Below are positions 9,894-17,797 of a stretch of DNA of 33,245 nucleotides, one piece after another. The notes below the pieces were generated by a model. It saw nothing but the letters and a program-made list of their open reading frames with translations. It searched no databases and was not told where the DNA came from. The translations under genes were made by a program, and so were the position numbers. Every line of letters starts with the position of its first letter. Position 1 is the stretch's first letter. Location of the stretch: contig CAZFHP010000014.1 in assembly GCA_964519365.1 (NCBI GenBank), forward strand, positions 1 to 33,245. The letters run 5' to 3'. Origin of the DNA: CAZFHP01 sp964519365. GTDB taxonomy: Bacteria; Babelota; Babeliae; Babelales; RVW-14.

Positions 9894-10199
9894 ATGAAAA
9901 AGCAAAAAATACGCTTAACATTAAAGTCATATGATCATCAACTTTTGGATAATGCTGTAAAGCAAATTGTTTTAACGGTAAAAAGAACCGGGTCCCAAGT
10001 TTTGGGACCCATTCCGCTTCCTAATAGAAGAAAGTGTATTACTGTTTTGAGATCTCCACATGTTGATAAAAAATCTCGCGAACAATTTGAGATTACAACG
10101 CACAAACGTATTATTGATATTGTTTCTCCTGTTGAGCAGACAATTGATGCGCTTATGAAATTGAATATTTCCGCTGGCGTAGATGTTGAAATTAAATAA
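9894..10199 (+). CDS. rpsJ: Small ribosomal subunit protein S10
   Basis: 30S head protein, also NusE in antitermination complexes in other bacteria. It has 101 residues, normal length. Family features are the N-terminal KIRLTLKSYDH, the middle GPIPLPNRRKCITVLRSPHV with its loop, and the C-terminal hydrophobic strand. It is the first gene of the S10 operon proper. Here it follows tuf closely, so str and S10 genes probably share transcription. Confidence 0.97.
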   Translation: MKKQKIRLTLKSYDHQLLDNAVKQIVLTVKRTGSQVLGPIPLPNRRKCITVLRSPHVDKKSREQFEITTHKRIIDIVSPVEQTIDALMKLNISAGVDVEIK

Positions 10200-10211
10200 G
10201 TTGAGGCGACT

Positions 10212-10838
10212 ATGGTCAGAGCACTTTTCGGTAAAAAAATAGGAATGACGCAGGTTTTTGATAAAACGGGCAAAGTTGTTCCTGTTACAGTAATTAATAT
10301 TGCACGTTGGCTCATTACGCAGATTAAAACAGATGAAAAAGATGGTTATAGATCTTTTCAGCTTGGGCTTTTAAAGAATAAATGTGAAGAAAAAGAATTT
10401 TCCTCACAGTGGCTGAAAAAACGTAAAAATTATTTCACTCTTTTTAGAGAAGTTCCGGTAGAGAAACAAGATGGTTTTTCTGTTGGGCAGAAATTGACGA
10501 TTGAAGATGTATCGCTTAAAGAAGGTGATACTGTTGTGGTTACCGGTAAAAGTAAGGGCGCTGGGTTTCAAGGTGTTGTTAAACGATGGAACTTCAAAGG
10601 GGGACCAGCATCTCATGGATCTACGTTTCACAGGGCTCCTGGTTCTATAGGGAACATGTGTAGTCAGGGAAACGTGATTAAAGGGAAAAAGTTGCCAGGG
10701 CACAAAGGTAATGTGTGTGTATCGGTAAAAGGTTTAGAGATTATTCGTATTGACAAAGATGCTCAGTGTTTGTTTGTTAAAGGAGCAGTTCCTGGGAAAA
10801 AAAATACGATAGTTGAGATTAGCAAGCAGGAGGCATAA
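10212..10838 (+). CDS. rplC: Large ribosomal subunit protein L3
   Basis: Early 50S assembly protein near the peptidyl transferase centre. The 208 residues match the family. It opens with the typical LFGKKIGMTQVFD, and the long loop includes FQGVVKRWNFKGGPASHGS followed by HRAPGSIGN, the segment whose glutamine is methylated in some bacteria (here that region reads GNMCSQGNV). GAGG in the 12-base gap after rpsJ serves as ribosome binding site. Confidence 0.97.
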   Translation: MVRALFGKKIGMTQVFDKTGKVVPVTVINIARWLITQIKTDEKDGYRSFQLGLLKNKCEEKEFSSQWLKKRKNYFTLFREVPVEKQDGFSVGQKLTIEDVSLKEGDTVVVTGKSKGAGFQGVVKRWNFKGGPASHGSTFHRAPGSIGNMCSQGNVIKGKKLPGHKGNVCVSVKGLEIIRIDKDAQCLFVKGAVPGKKNTIVEISKQEA

Positions 10839-10843
10839 AGAGC

Positions 10844-11482
10844 ATGGCTGTCAAAGTGTTGGCATATGGGGCATCAGGCGAAGCATTAGATGACATTTTG
10901 CTTGACGTAGATGTGCAAAAAAAAGACTTCAGTCCGAAGACATATTCGTGTGCCGTAAGGACGATGTTGCAGAACTGGAGGCAAGGAACGGTTAAGTGTA
11001 AAGATCGTGGCGAAGTTTCTTTTTCGAATAAGAAGCCATGGAAGCAGAAAGGTACGGGGCGAGCTCGTGCTGGAAGCGCGCGATCGCCGTTGTGGAGAAA
11101 AGGGGGCGTTATTTTTGGGCCTCAGCCAAGAACAAGAATGTTGACGATTAATAAGAAGCAGAAGAAGCTTGTTTTGAATAATGTTTTGTTTTCTGCTTTA
11201 GAGAATAAAGCGGTTTCGTGTTTAGACTTTCTTATTGGCGAGAAACCAAGTACAAAGAACGGTGCTCATGCTTTACGGTCGGTTGGTTTTGACAATAAAA
11301 AAGTTATATTGTTTTTACCATTTGATGACAGTGTTTCGCATGCATCGTTTAGAAATATTCCGAATGTGAATATTTTGTTTTTTGATCAACCAAATGTATT
11401 TGATTTAAGCGATGGTGAGTGTTGGGTGTTTTTTAAAAGAGATTTAGATTTATTTAAAGAGATGGTTTCACGATGGAACTAA
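10844..11482 (+). CDS. rplD: Large ribosomal subunit protein L4
   Basis: Lines the 50S exit tunnel; in E. coli it also represses the S10 operon. It has 212 residues, slightly long. The conserved tunnel loop is seen as NKKPWKQKGTGRARAG and SPLWRKGGVIFGP. The C-terminal third is poorly conserved and shows no known motif. Its ribosome binding site AGGAGG lies inside the rplC end, and its own last 10 bases overlap the rplW start, so translation is probably coupled. I see no S10-leader hairpin of the E. coli kind upstream of rpsJ. Confidence 0.95.
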   Translation: MAVKVLAYGASGEALDDILLDVDVQKKDFSPKTYSCAVRTMLQNWRQGTVKCKDRGEVSFSNKKPWKQKGTGRARAGSARSPLWRKGGVIFGPQPRTRMLTINKKQKKLVLNNVLFSALENKAVSCLDFLIGEKPSTKNGAHALRSVGFDNKKVILFLPFDDSVSHASFRNIPNVNILFFDQPNVFDLSDGECWVFFKRDLDLFKEMVSRWN

Positions 11483-11811
11483 ATGATTATGATGTTATAA
11501 AAAAGCCTGTTGTTACGAGTAAAAGTGTTGAGCTTTTTAAAAGACTTGGGCAGATAACGTTTGAAGTAAATAAGCTTGCGAATAAAATAACGGTGCGCCG
11601 TGCTGTTGAAAAAATATGGGATGTTAAGGTTGCGCGCGTACACATTATTAATATATCTGGAAAAAAGAAAACGTTTGCTCGGCGATCGTTTAAATCATCA
11701 GATAAGAAGAAAGCGATAATAACGCTTAAGCAAGGGTATAAAATAGATATTCCGGGAATGTTTGAATCGGTTGGTTCTGTTGGGGCCAAAGAAGAAGGAA
11801 GGTCTGCATAA
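11473..11811 (+). CDS. rplW: Large ribosomal subunit protein L23
   Basis: Protein at the exit of the ribosomal tunnel and docking site for trigger factor and SRP. It has 112 residues, somewhat longer than the common 95-100 because of a C-terminal tail (about 98-112, SVGSVGAKEEGRSA). Core features are the N-terminal IKKPVVTSKS and the strand TFEVNKLANKITVRRAVEKIWDV-type segment near 30-50. It overlaps rplD by 10 bases and shares one base with the rplB start. Confidence 0.95.
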   Translation: MELNDYDVIKKPVVTSKSVELFKRLGQITFEVNKLANKITVRRAVEKIWDVKVARVHIINISGKKKTFARRSFKSSDKKKAIITLKQGYKIDIPGMFESVGSVGAKEEGRSA

Positions 11812-12626
11812 TGGCTATAGTAACAAGAAAACCGAGAAATTCTTCGCTGCGAACTCAGCAGTATATTGTTGATGATAGTTTATCAAAAAAAGATCCAGAA
11901 AAGAGTTTGCTCGCACCATTGCATAAAACTGGTGGCCGTAATGTGTATGGTCGAATTACAAGTCGTCGTCGTGGTGGTGGTGCAAAGAAGCGATACAGGA
12001 TTGTAGATTTTAAACGAATTCAAAAAGATGTTGTTGGTATTATTAAAGCGTTTGAATATGATCCAAATAGAAATTTACCAATAGCGTTGGTTTTCTATAA
12101 GAATGGGGCAAAAGGATATATTTTAAAACCTGAAGGTCTTTCGGTTGGGTCTGAGATTATTGCAAGTGTTAAGGCTGAAGCAAAGGTTGGTAACTGTATG
12201 CCTTTAAGAAGTATACCGATAGGTTTTTTTGTTCATAATGTTGAACTGTATGCTGGTAGAGGTGGTACTTTTGCTCGAAGCGCTGGGTGTGCTATACAGC
12301 TTGTTGCAAAGGAAAATGATAAAGCAGTTTTAAAGATGCCGTCTGGTGAATTGCGGACTGTTGTGCTTGACAATTGGGCTACGGTAGGGACTTTGTCTAA
12401 TGCTGATTATAGAAATATGATGCTAGGAAAAGCTGGTAGAAATAGAAATCTTGGTCGTCGACCAAGTGTTCGAGGAATGGCCATGAATCCTATTGATCAC
12501 CCTCATGGTGGTGGAGAAGGTCGATCTAAGTCGGGTTCTCATCCAGTGACCCCATGGGGAAAAAGTTGTAAAGGTGCAAGAACTCGTCGTAAAAAGGATT
12601 CTGCAATTTTAAAAAGACGAAAGTAA
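11811..12626 (+). CDS. rplB: Large ribosomal subunit protein L2
   Basis: The largest conserved 50S core protein, needed for subunit joining and peptidyl transfer. It has 271 residues. It shows GGRNVYGRITSRRRGGG near the N-terminus and the conserved HPHGGGEG with its key histidine in the C-terminal part, followed by the basic tail ARTRRKK. The start overlaps the rplW stop by one base (TAATG arrangement), with AAGGAAGG upstream. Length and motifs are all standard. Confidence 0.98.
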   Translation: MAIVTRKPRNSSLRTQQYIVDDSLSKKDPEKSLLAPLHKTGGRNVYGRITSRRRGGGAKKRYRIVDFKRIQKDVVGIIKAFEYDPNRNLPIALVFYKNGAKGYILKPEGLSVGSEIIASVKAEAKVGNCMPLRSIPIGFFVHNVELYAGRGGTFARSAGCAIQLVAKENDKAVLKMPSGELRTVVLDNWATVGTLSNADYRNMMLGKAGRNRNLGRRPSVRGMAMNPIDHPHGGGEGRSKSGSHPVTPWGKSCKGARTRRKKDSAILKRRK

Positions 12627-12632
12627 GAAATT

Positions 12633-12917
12633 ATGACAAGATCAATTCGAAAAGGCCCTTATGTTGCGCCATCATTGTTGAAAAAGGCCGAGAAGGCGAA
12701 GATTTCTGGAAAGCGCGAAACGATAAAAACCTGGAAGCGAGCGAGTATGATTACTCCAGAGCTTGTTGGGCTAACGATTGCTGTGCATAATGGGCTGAAG
12801 TTTGTTTCGGTTTTTATTACGGAAAATATGGTTGGACATGCATTAGGAGAGTTTGCACCCACCAGGACTTTTCGTATGCATAGTGGTCAACGTAAAGCGG
12901 AAAAGGCTAAAGGGTAG
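12633..12917 (+). CDS. rpsS: Small ribosomal subunit protein S19
   Basis: 30S head protein that contacts S13 and the A-site tRNA region. It has 94 residues. It opens with the typical TRSIRKGPYV, has the core KTWKRASMITPELVG and GLTIAVHNG, and ends with LGEFAPTRTFRMHSGQRKAEK. All are close to the family consensus. Six bases separate it from rplB. The following gap of 61 bases is one of the longer ones in the cluster. Confidence 0.97.
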   Translation: MTRSIRKGPYVAPSLLKKAEKAKISGKRETIKTWKRASMITPELVGLTIAVHNGLKFVSVFITENMVGHALGEFAPTRTFRMHSGQRKAEKAKG

Positions 12918-12949
12918 GAATATTTGTGATATACGAAGTAAATTTTTTT

Positions 12950-12958
12950 TGTTATGAT
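12950..12958 (+). promoter_or_regulatory. Possible internal promoter before rplV
   Basis: TGTTATGAT is a good extended -10 (TGn plus TATGAT) in the 61-base AT-rich gap between rpsS and rplV. No matching -35 is seen at 16-18 bases. It may give extra transcription of the second half of the S10 operon. Confidence 0.3.
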
Positions 12959-12978
12959 TATTAAACGAGGTTGTTGCG

Positions 12979-13320
12979 ATGCTTTCACGAGCGAAAAGTA
13001 AACATATTCGCGTTTCACCGTATAAATTGCGGCCTATTGTAAATGTTATTCGTGGTAAGGCTGTTGATGATGCGCTTGCTTGGTTAAAAGCTTATTCTGT
13101 AAAAAGAGTTAGGCCAATTACAAAAACATTGCTTTCTGCATATGCAAATGCAAAAAATCTTAATGCAGAGATAACATCAATGGATATGCTCTTTGTTAAA
13201 GAGATTAAGGTTAATCAAGCGGCTGTTATTAGTTACTATAAGCCTGGAGCAATGGGGCGCGCGAGTACGCAGCGAAAAAGATTGAGCCATTTGGAAATTG
13301 TTTTGGATAGGAAAAAATAA
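12979..13320 (+). CDS. rplV: Large ribosomal subunit protein L22
   Basis: 50S protein whose loop reaches into the exit tunnel beside L4. It has 113 residues, normal length. It shows the RVSPYKLRPIVNVIRGK segment, the helix LLSAYANAKN, and the beta-hairpin with AVISYYKPGAMGRAS followed by HLEIVL. The hairpin is the site of macrolide-resistance changes in other bacteria, and no insertion or deletion is apparent there. GAGG precedes the ATG. Confidence 0.96.
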   Translation: MLSRAKSKHIRVSPYKLRPIVNVIRGKAVDDALAWLKAYSVKRVRPITKTLLSAYANAKNLNAEITSMDMLFVKEIKVNQAAVISYYKPGAMGRASTQRKRLSHLEIVLDRKK

Positions 13321-13368
13321 GTACTAATGTAAATTATGTTAACTTTTATTTAATAATAGAGGTATTGC

Positions 13369-13989
13369 GTGGGACAAAAAGTTCACCCTTTAGGTTTTAG
13401 ATTGGGTATTTATGAAGATTGGCAGGCTCGTTGGTTTGCTAAGAAGTCTTATGGAACAGAGTTGCTTGAAGATTTTCTGATAAGAAAATATTTGAAGAAA
13501 CAGTTGAATAGAGCCGATGTTTCAAAGGTTGTAATAGAAAAAGCTGCAGGAAATGTACGGGTTGTTGTATATTCTGCTCGTCCAGGAATGGTTATTGGTA
13601 AAAAGGGACAAGGTATTGAGCGGACTAAGCTAGGTCTTTACAATCTTCTTAAAAAGAATATAGAGATGTCTGTTCAAGAAGAGCGCTCCCCAGAGGTTAA
13701 TGCGAGCCTTATTGCGCAGGGAATAGCCGAGCAGTTAGAACGACGAATGAGCTATAAGCGCTTAATGAAGCGAGCAGGTTTTTCTGCTATTAAAAGTGGC
13801 GCCAAAGGGATAAAGATTTGCTGTGCGGGTCGTTTGTCTGGTGCAGAAATTGCACGATCAGAATGGCTTCGCTTAGGATCTGTTCCTTTGCATACACTGA
13901 GATCGAAAGTTGATTTTTCGTTGGCTGAAGCAAAAACGACGTATGGAATAATAGGGGTTAAAGTTTGGGTTTGCAAGGGCGAATATTAA
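13369..13989 (+). CDS. rpsC: Small ribosomal subunit protein S3
   Basis: 30S protein at the mRNA entry channel, part of the ribosomal helicase. It has 206 residues with a GTG start chosen for the family opening GQKVHPLGFRLGI and an upstream AGAGGT. The KH domain is visible as VVYSARPGMVIGKKGQGIE near 60-85. The C-terminal half has the SGAEIARSEW and GIIGVKVWV motifs. It ends shortly after the last strand, so it lacks the long charged tail of some homologues. Confidence 0.97.
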   Translation: MGQKVHPLGFRLGIYEDWQARWFAKKSYGTELLEDFLIRKYLKKQLNRADVSKVVIEKAAGNVRVVVYSARPGMVIGKKGQGIERTKLGLYNLLKKNIEMSVQEERSPEVNASLIAQGIAEQLERRMSYKRLMKRAGFSAIKSGAKGIKICCAGRLSGAEIARSEWLRLGSVPLHTLRSKVDFSLAEAKTTYGIIGVKVWVCKGEY

Positions 13990-14004
13990 GCTTAAAGGAC
14001 AAAT

Positions 14005-14424
14005 ATGTTAATGCCGAAAAAAACAAAATATAGAAAAGTCCAAAGGGGTCGCTTGAAAGGAAAATCTAAAAATGGTCGCACGGTTTTATTTGGCGACTAT
14101 GGATTGGTAGCAGTAGATCCTTCTTGGGTGACGGCTCGTCAAATTGAAGCGGTTCGAGTTACGGTTAATAGAAAAATTAAGAAAGTTGGATCGGCTTTTT
14201 TGCGTGTTTTCCCCCAGAAGCCAATTACAAAAAAACCAGCAGAAACTCGAATGGGTAAAGGTAAGGGGAACCCAGAGTTTTGGGTTTGTCCTGTTAAGCG
14301 TGGTAGAATTATTTTGGAGATACGTGGTGATTTTGATGAAGCTTTTGCGAAGCAGGTTTTGAGGTCTGCGTCATATAAACTTCCGATGAAAACGAAATTT
14401 GTTATAAAAGGTGAGGAGGTTTAG
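14005..14424 (+). CDS. rplP: Large ribosomal subunit protein L16
   Basis: 50S protein next to the A and P sites. It has 139 residues. It starts with the typical MLMPKKTKYRK; AAAGGA at 13994-13999 fits the first ATG, and a second ATG two codons on is also possible. Conserved parts are FGDYGLVA, RVFPQKPITKKPAETRMGKGKG with the usual basic loop, and the C-terminal LRSASYKLPMKTKFV. In E. coli Arg81 of the loop is hydroxylated; the equivalent loop is intact here. Confidence 0.97.
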   Translation: MLMPKKTKYRKVQRGRLKGKSKNGRTVLFGDYGLVAVDPSWVTARQIEAVRVTVNRKIKKVGSAFLRVFPQKPITKKPAETRMGKGKGNPEFWVCPVKRGRIILEIRGDFDEAFAKQVLRSASYKLPMKTKFVIKGEEV

Positions 14425-14427
14425 ACC

Positions 14428-14631
14428 GTGGATAAGACAGAAATGAAAAATTTAAGTATTGTTGATTTGAAGAAAGAGGGAGAGTCGTTAAAAAAAGAGT
14501 TGTTTAATTTGAAATTAGGTATGATTTCTGGCCAAGTAAAAGATGTTTCGCAGTTTGGGAAGTTGCGAAAGAAGGTTGCGCAGGTTTTGACATATCTTAA
14601 TCTAAAAGTGAAAAACGAGCGGACAAAATGA
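14428..14631 (+). CDS. rpmC: Large ribosomal subunit protein L29
   Basis: Small helical 50S protein near the tunnel exit, 67 residues. It begins with a GTG preceded by the strong GAGGAGGT at 14413-14420, seven bases away. Family features are the N-terminal acidic-basic helix (LSIVDLKKEGESLKKELFNL) region, KLGMISGQVKD and the C-terminal helix FGKLRKKVAQVLTYLN. The stop codon overlaps the rpsQ start by four bases (ATGA). Confidence 0.94.
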   Translation: MDKTEMKNLSIVDLKKEGESLKKELFNLKLGMISGQVKDVSQFGKLRKKVAQVLTYLNLKVKNERTK

Positions 14632-14900
14632 AAAGTTCAAATAAAAATAGCTCACAATGTGTACGGGCTCTTGTTGGAGAAGTTGTTTCGGATAAGATGG
14701 ATAAAACAATTGTAGTTAAAGTTGTAAGAACATTTAAACATCAGCTTTATGGTAAAACAATTAGACGGCTTAAAAAATATAAAGCACACGATGTGGAAAA
14801 TTCCTGCAAGATTGGCGATGTTGTTGAAATTGTTGAATGTCGTCCTTTTTCAAAAACGAAGCATATGATATTAAATCGTATTGTTTCAAAGCAGGCGTAA
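14628..14900 (+). CDS. rpsQ: Small ribosomal subunit protein S17
   Basis: Primary 16S rRNA-binding protein of the 30S body with an OB fold. It has 90 residues with a short N-terminal Ser/Asn-rich extension before the conserved LVGEVVSDKMDKTIVVKV. It continues with KHQLYGKTIRR, KKYKAHDVENSCKIGDVV and the terminal strand with RPFSKTKH. The ATGA overlap with rpmC implies translational coupling. Confidence 0.95.
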   Translation: MKSSNKNSSQCVRALVGEVVSDKMDKTIVVKVVRTFKHQLYGKTIRRLKKYKAHDVENSCKIGDVVEIVECRPFSKTKHMILNRIVSKQA

Positions 14901-14927
14901 GATAGGCGTTAAGAAAGGTTGAACAAT

Positions 14928-15296
14928 ATGGTTCAAGAAGAAAGTCTTTTAGATGTTGCCGATAATTCGGGGGCAAAAAAGGTAAAGGTGATACGTGTTG
15001 TTGGGAGCACGGGTAAGCGATATGCGTATTTGGGAGATATTGTAAAGGTTACTGTTAAAAAAGCAATTCCCGGGGGGAATGTAAAAAAGAGTGATGTTCT
15101 TAATGCGGTTATTGTTAGGACTCGTAAAGAATCGCGACGCGTTGATGGTAGTTATGTGAGGTTTGATGATAATGCCGCGGTTCTCCTGGATAAAGACAAG
15201 CAGCCTATTGGTACGCGTATATTTGGCCCTGTTGGCCGAGAATTAAGAGCCGCAGGGTATAGCAAAATTATTTCTTTAGCTCCAGAAGTTTTATGA
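14928..15296 (+). CDS. rplN: Large ribosomal subunit protein L14
   Basis: 50S protein at the subunit interface, 122 residues, exactly the usual length when started at the ATG at 14928. An in-frame TTG nine bases earlier is not needed, and AAAGG at 14914-14918 fits the ATG. Motifs are MVQEESLLDVADNSGAKKV at the start, GDIVKVTVKKAIPGG, VRTRKESRRVDGSYVRFDDNA and the C-terminal IFGPVGRELR. Confidence 0.96.
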   Translation: MVQEESLLDVADNSGAKKVKVIRVVGSTGKRYAYLGDIVKVTVKKAIPGGNVKKSDVLNAVIVRTRKESRRVDGSYVRFDDNAAVLLDKDKQPIGTRIFGPVGRELRAAGYSKIISLAPEVL

Positions 15297-15305
15297 GGCT
15301 TGCGT

Positions 15306-15626
15306 ATGTTAAGTAGAATAAAAAAAAATGATACCGTTGTTGTTTTATCTGGAAAAGATAAAGGAAAACAAGGACAGGTAATTGCTGTTGATTATAAAAA
15401 AAACAAGGTTCTTGTAAAAGATGTTGCAATAGTATCGCGTCATGTTAAGGCTCGTAGTGGTGGCGAAAAAAGTAGGATAGTAAAGGAAGAGAGTCTGGTT
15501 CCTTTGTGTAAGGTTATGCCTGTTTGTCCTGCTTGTAAGAAAGCTTGTCGAGTACGGGTGAAGTTTTTAGATGAGAAACAAAGCACAAAATCGAGGATAT
15601 GTAGTCGATGCCAAGAGTCTTTTTAA
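15306..15626 (+). CDS. rplX: Large ribosomal subunit protein L24
   Basis: Assembly-initiating 50S protein with a KOW motif, seen as DTVVVLSGKDKGKQGQV in the N-terminal third. It has 106 residues. The start is the ATG at 15306, which GAGG at 15295-15298 serves well; an in-frame TTG two codons upstream is too close to that site. The C-terminal half carries four cysteines as CPAC and CSRC pairs, a zinc-ribbon-like pattern retained in a subset of bacterial L24 proteins. Confidence 0.94.
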   Translation: MLSRIKKNDTVVVLSGKDKGKQGQVIAVDYKKNKVLVKDVAIVSRHVKARSGGEKSRIVKEESLVPLCKVMPVCPACKKACRVRVKFLDEKQSTKSRICSRCQESF

Positions 15627-15660
15627 CCGTTAATGGATAATTGAATAGGTAGATGTTTTT

Positions 15661-16203
15661 ATGAAATCGCGATTGGAAGAATTATATAAAACTCAGTTTC
15701 GAGAAAAGCTCCAAAAAGAGCTTGCGTGTAATAACGTTATGTTAGTTCCTAAGATTTCAAAGATTGTTTTGAATATAGGGGCAAAAGATGCGGTTGCTGA
15801 TAGTAAAGTTATAGCAGGAATAAAAGATATTCTAAGTAAAATAGCAGGGCAAGCCGCAATTCCTGCACAAGCAAAAAAATCGATTGCAGGATTTAAACTG
15901 CGTAAGGGTATGTCTATTGGGGTTATGGTTACATTGAGGCGTGCACATATGTATCATTTCCTTGATAAGTTGATAAATGTTGTTTTGCCTGCAGTAAGAG
16001 ACTTTCAGGGGGTAACGACAAAATTTGATGGCTGTGGTAACTATAATTTAGGTATTAAAGATTGGATGGTTTTCCCTGAAGTTGACTATGATAAAGTAAA
16101 TAAAAGTCGTGGTTTAAATGTTACTATCCAAACAACAGCTCGGTCGGATGAAGAAGCCTTCGCGCTTCTTAAAGCGTTTAAAATGCCGTTTCGAGAGAAA
16201 TAA
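15661..16203 (+). CDS. rplE: Large ribosomal subunit protein L5
   Basis: Binds 5S rRNA and contacts the P-site tRNA. It has 180 residues, normal length. Visible signatures are VPKISKIVLNIGAKDA, the PAQAKKSIAGFKLRKGMSIG-type segment near 80, RDFQGV, and GNYNLGIKDWMVFPEVDYD, followed by the C-terminal NVTIQTTA and KAFKMPF. The last residues end at the normal family position. It belongs to the spc section, with rpsN and rpsH next. Confidence 0.97.
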   Translation: MKSRLEELYKTQFREKLQKELACNNVMLVPKISKIVLNIGAKDAVADSKVIAGIKDILSKIAGQAAIPAQAKKSIAGFKLRKGMSIGVMVTLRRAHMYHFLDKLINVVLPAVRDFQGVTTKFDGCGNYNLGIKDWMVFPEVDYDKVNKSRGLNVTIQTTARSDEEAFALLKAFKMPFREK

Positions 16204-16227
16204 AGCTTATTGAAGGGTTATATTAAT

Positions 16228-16413
16228 ATGGCAAGAAAAGCTCTTATTGAAAAATCAAAAAAGATACCTAAGTTTTCTACACGAATGCGGAATCGATGTA
16301 AAATTTGTGGTCGCCCACGTGGTTACTTGCGTTTGTTTGCATTGTGTAGGCTTTGCTTTAGGAAGTTTGCATTGGAAGGTTTGTTGCCTGGGGTTAAAAA
16401 AACAAGTTGGTAA
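16228..16413 (+). CDS. rpsN: Small ribosomal subunit protein S14, zinc-binding type
   Basis: 30S head protein of 61 residues, the short type Z form. Zinc ligands are seen in CKICGRPRG and CRLCFRKFA, and the C-terminus ends with the standard GVKKTSW. An in-frame TTG at 16210 would add six residues without family support, so the ATG at 16228 is used, with GAAGGG upstream. The longer zinc-free form common in many Gram-negative bacteria is not what is present here. Confidence 0.96.
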   Translation: MARKALIEKSKKIPKFSTRMRNRCKICGRPRGYLRLFALCRLCFRKFALEGLLPGVKKTSW

Positions 16414-16431
16414 ATGTAAGGAACGTAAGAA

Positions 16432-16824
16432 ATGTCAAAAGATACTATAGGCGATTTTTTAACGGTTATTAGAAATGGATTAATGGTTCGCAAGCGTCGC
16501 GTTACTGTTCCTTCTTCTAAAATGAGAGAACGAATTGTAACGGTTTTAAAAGACGAAGGCTACATTAAAGATTTTGCATTAAAAAATGAAGATCAAAAAC
16601 AGTCGTTAACTATTTTTTTGAAATATGTTGATGGGCAGCCGGTTATTCATGAGATTAAGCGGGCAAGTAAGCCGAGTCGTCGGGTTTATGAGCGATGCGA
16701 TAAAATTACACCAGTTATTGGTGGATTAGGTACGGCAATATTAACAACAAGCTCTGGGATAATGACGGATCGTCAGGCCAAAAAAAGTGGCATTGGCGGT
16801 GAAGTTATCTGTCGTGTTTGGTAA
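16432..16824 (+). CDS. rpsH: Small ribosomal subunit protein S8
   Basis: Central-domain 30S assembly protein; in E. coli also the repressor of the spc operon. It has 130 residues, with the N-terminal DTIGDFLTVIRNG, the rRNA-binding KRASKPSRRVY and the C-terminal GLGTAILTTSSGIMTDRQA followed by GGEVICRVW. AAGGA precedes the ATG. All features agree with the family. Confidence 0.97.
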   Translation: MSKDTIGDFLTVIRNGLMVRKRRVTVPSSKMRERIVTVLKDEGYIKDFALKNEDQKQSLTIFLKYVDGQPVIHEIKRASKPSRRVYERCDKITPVIGGLGTAILTTSSGIMTDRQAKKSGIGGEVICRVW

Positions 16825-16837
16825 AAAGGGGGATACT

Positions 16838-17380
16838 ATGTCAAAAATTGGAAGATTACCGATACCTTTTTCATCTGCTAAAATTGAAATAAAAAAAAAT
16901 ATTATTGAGATAAATGGCCCAAAGGCAAAGTTTGCACACGAATTGCCTGAAGCAATTAAAGCATCAGTCGAAGATGAGAAATCGTTGAAGCTTGATGTCG
17001 CTGAAAAAACGAGAAAAAATAAAATGCTTTGGGGATTACACAGGGCTTTGCTTGCAAATAAAGTTCAAGGTGCAGAACGTGGTTTTGAAAAGAAAGTATC
17101 GATTGTAGGATTGGGATACAAAGCAGTGCTTGCTGGTAAAAAGATGACGTTTTCTCTCGGGTATTCTAATAAAATTGAATATGAATTGCCTGATGGTGTA
17201 AGCGTAAAAATAGACAAATCAGGTCAGCAACTTGTTTTTGAGTCAACAGACAAGTTCTTGCTTGGAAGTGTATGTGATAAAGTTCGATCTTTTCGACATC
17301 CTGAACCATACAAAGGAACAGGAGTTATAAGAGAAGGTGATATTATAATTAGGAAGGCTGGAAAAGCGAAGGCCGCATAA
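16838..17380 (+). CDS. rplF: Large ribosomal subunit protein L6
   Basis: 50S protein near the factor-binding centre, made of two similar domains. The frame is open into the rpsH end, but homology starts at MSKIGRLPI and AAAGGGGGAT directly before the ATG at 16838 settles the start. The 180 residues include VSIVGLGYKAVLAGKKMTFSLG-type sequence in the second domain and the C-terminal PEPYKGTGVI, a strong family signature. Confidence 0.96.
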   Translation: MSKIGRLPIPFSSAKIEIKKNIIEINGPKAKFAHELPEAIKASVEDEKSLKLDVAEKTRKNKMLWGLHRALLANKVQGAERGFEKKVSIVGLGYKAVLAGKKMTFSLGYSNKIEYELPDGVSVKIDKSGQQLVFESTDKFLLGSVCDKVRSFRHPEPYKGTGVIREGDIIIRKAGKAKAA

Positions 17381-17403
17381 TTTTATTTGTTAAGGATATA
17401 TTT

Positions 17404-17760
17404 GTGAGTTTACAAAAAAAACTTGCTCAAAGAACAAGAAGACGGATTTTTAGAGTAAGAAATCGCTTTATGAGCAAGGGCGAAAAGTTACGGATTTCTG
17501 TTTTTAGAAGTTTAAAGCATATTTATGTACAGGTTATTGATGATAAAGGTCAAAAAACGCTGTTAACAGGTTCGTCTATGAGTTTAAAGGATCTTTCTGG
17601 AGATAAAAAAGATATTGCTAAGCGTGTAGGGCTTGATGCTGGGAAGAAGCTTGTTGAGCAAGGCGTAAAGGATGTTTTTTTTGATCGTGGTAAATATTTA
17701 TATCACGGAAGAGTTCGTGCTTTAGCCGATGGCTTGCGCGAAGGAGGATTGAATTTTTAA
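17404..17760 (+). CDS. rplR: Large ribosomal subunit protein L18
   Basis: 5S rRNA-binding protein, 118 residues, with a GTG start preceded by AAGGA. It shows RRIFRVRNR near the N-terminus, the strand RISVFRSLKHIYVQVIDD, and the C-terminal FDRGKYLYHGRVRALADGLREGGL. These match the family well, and the length is normal. The 37-base gap to rpsE has no visible regulatory element. Confidence 0.96.
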   Translation: MSLQKKLAQRTRRRIFRVRNRFMSKGEKLRISVFRSLKHIYVQVIDDKGQKTLLTGSSMSLKDLSGDKKDIAKRVGLDAGKKLVEQGVKDVFFDRGKYLYHGRVRALADGLREGGLNF

Positions 17761-17797
17761 TGGAATCGAATGGTGTAAAAACTGTAGGAATTAAGTA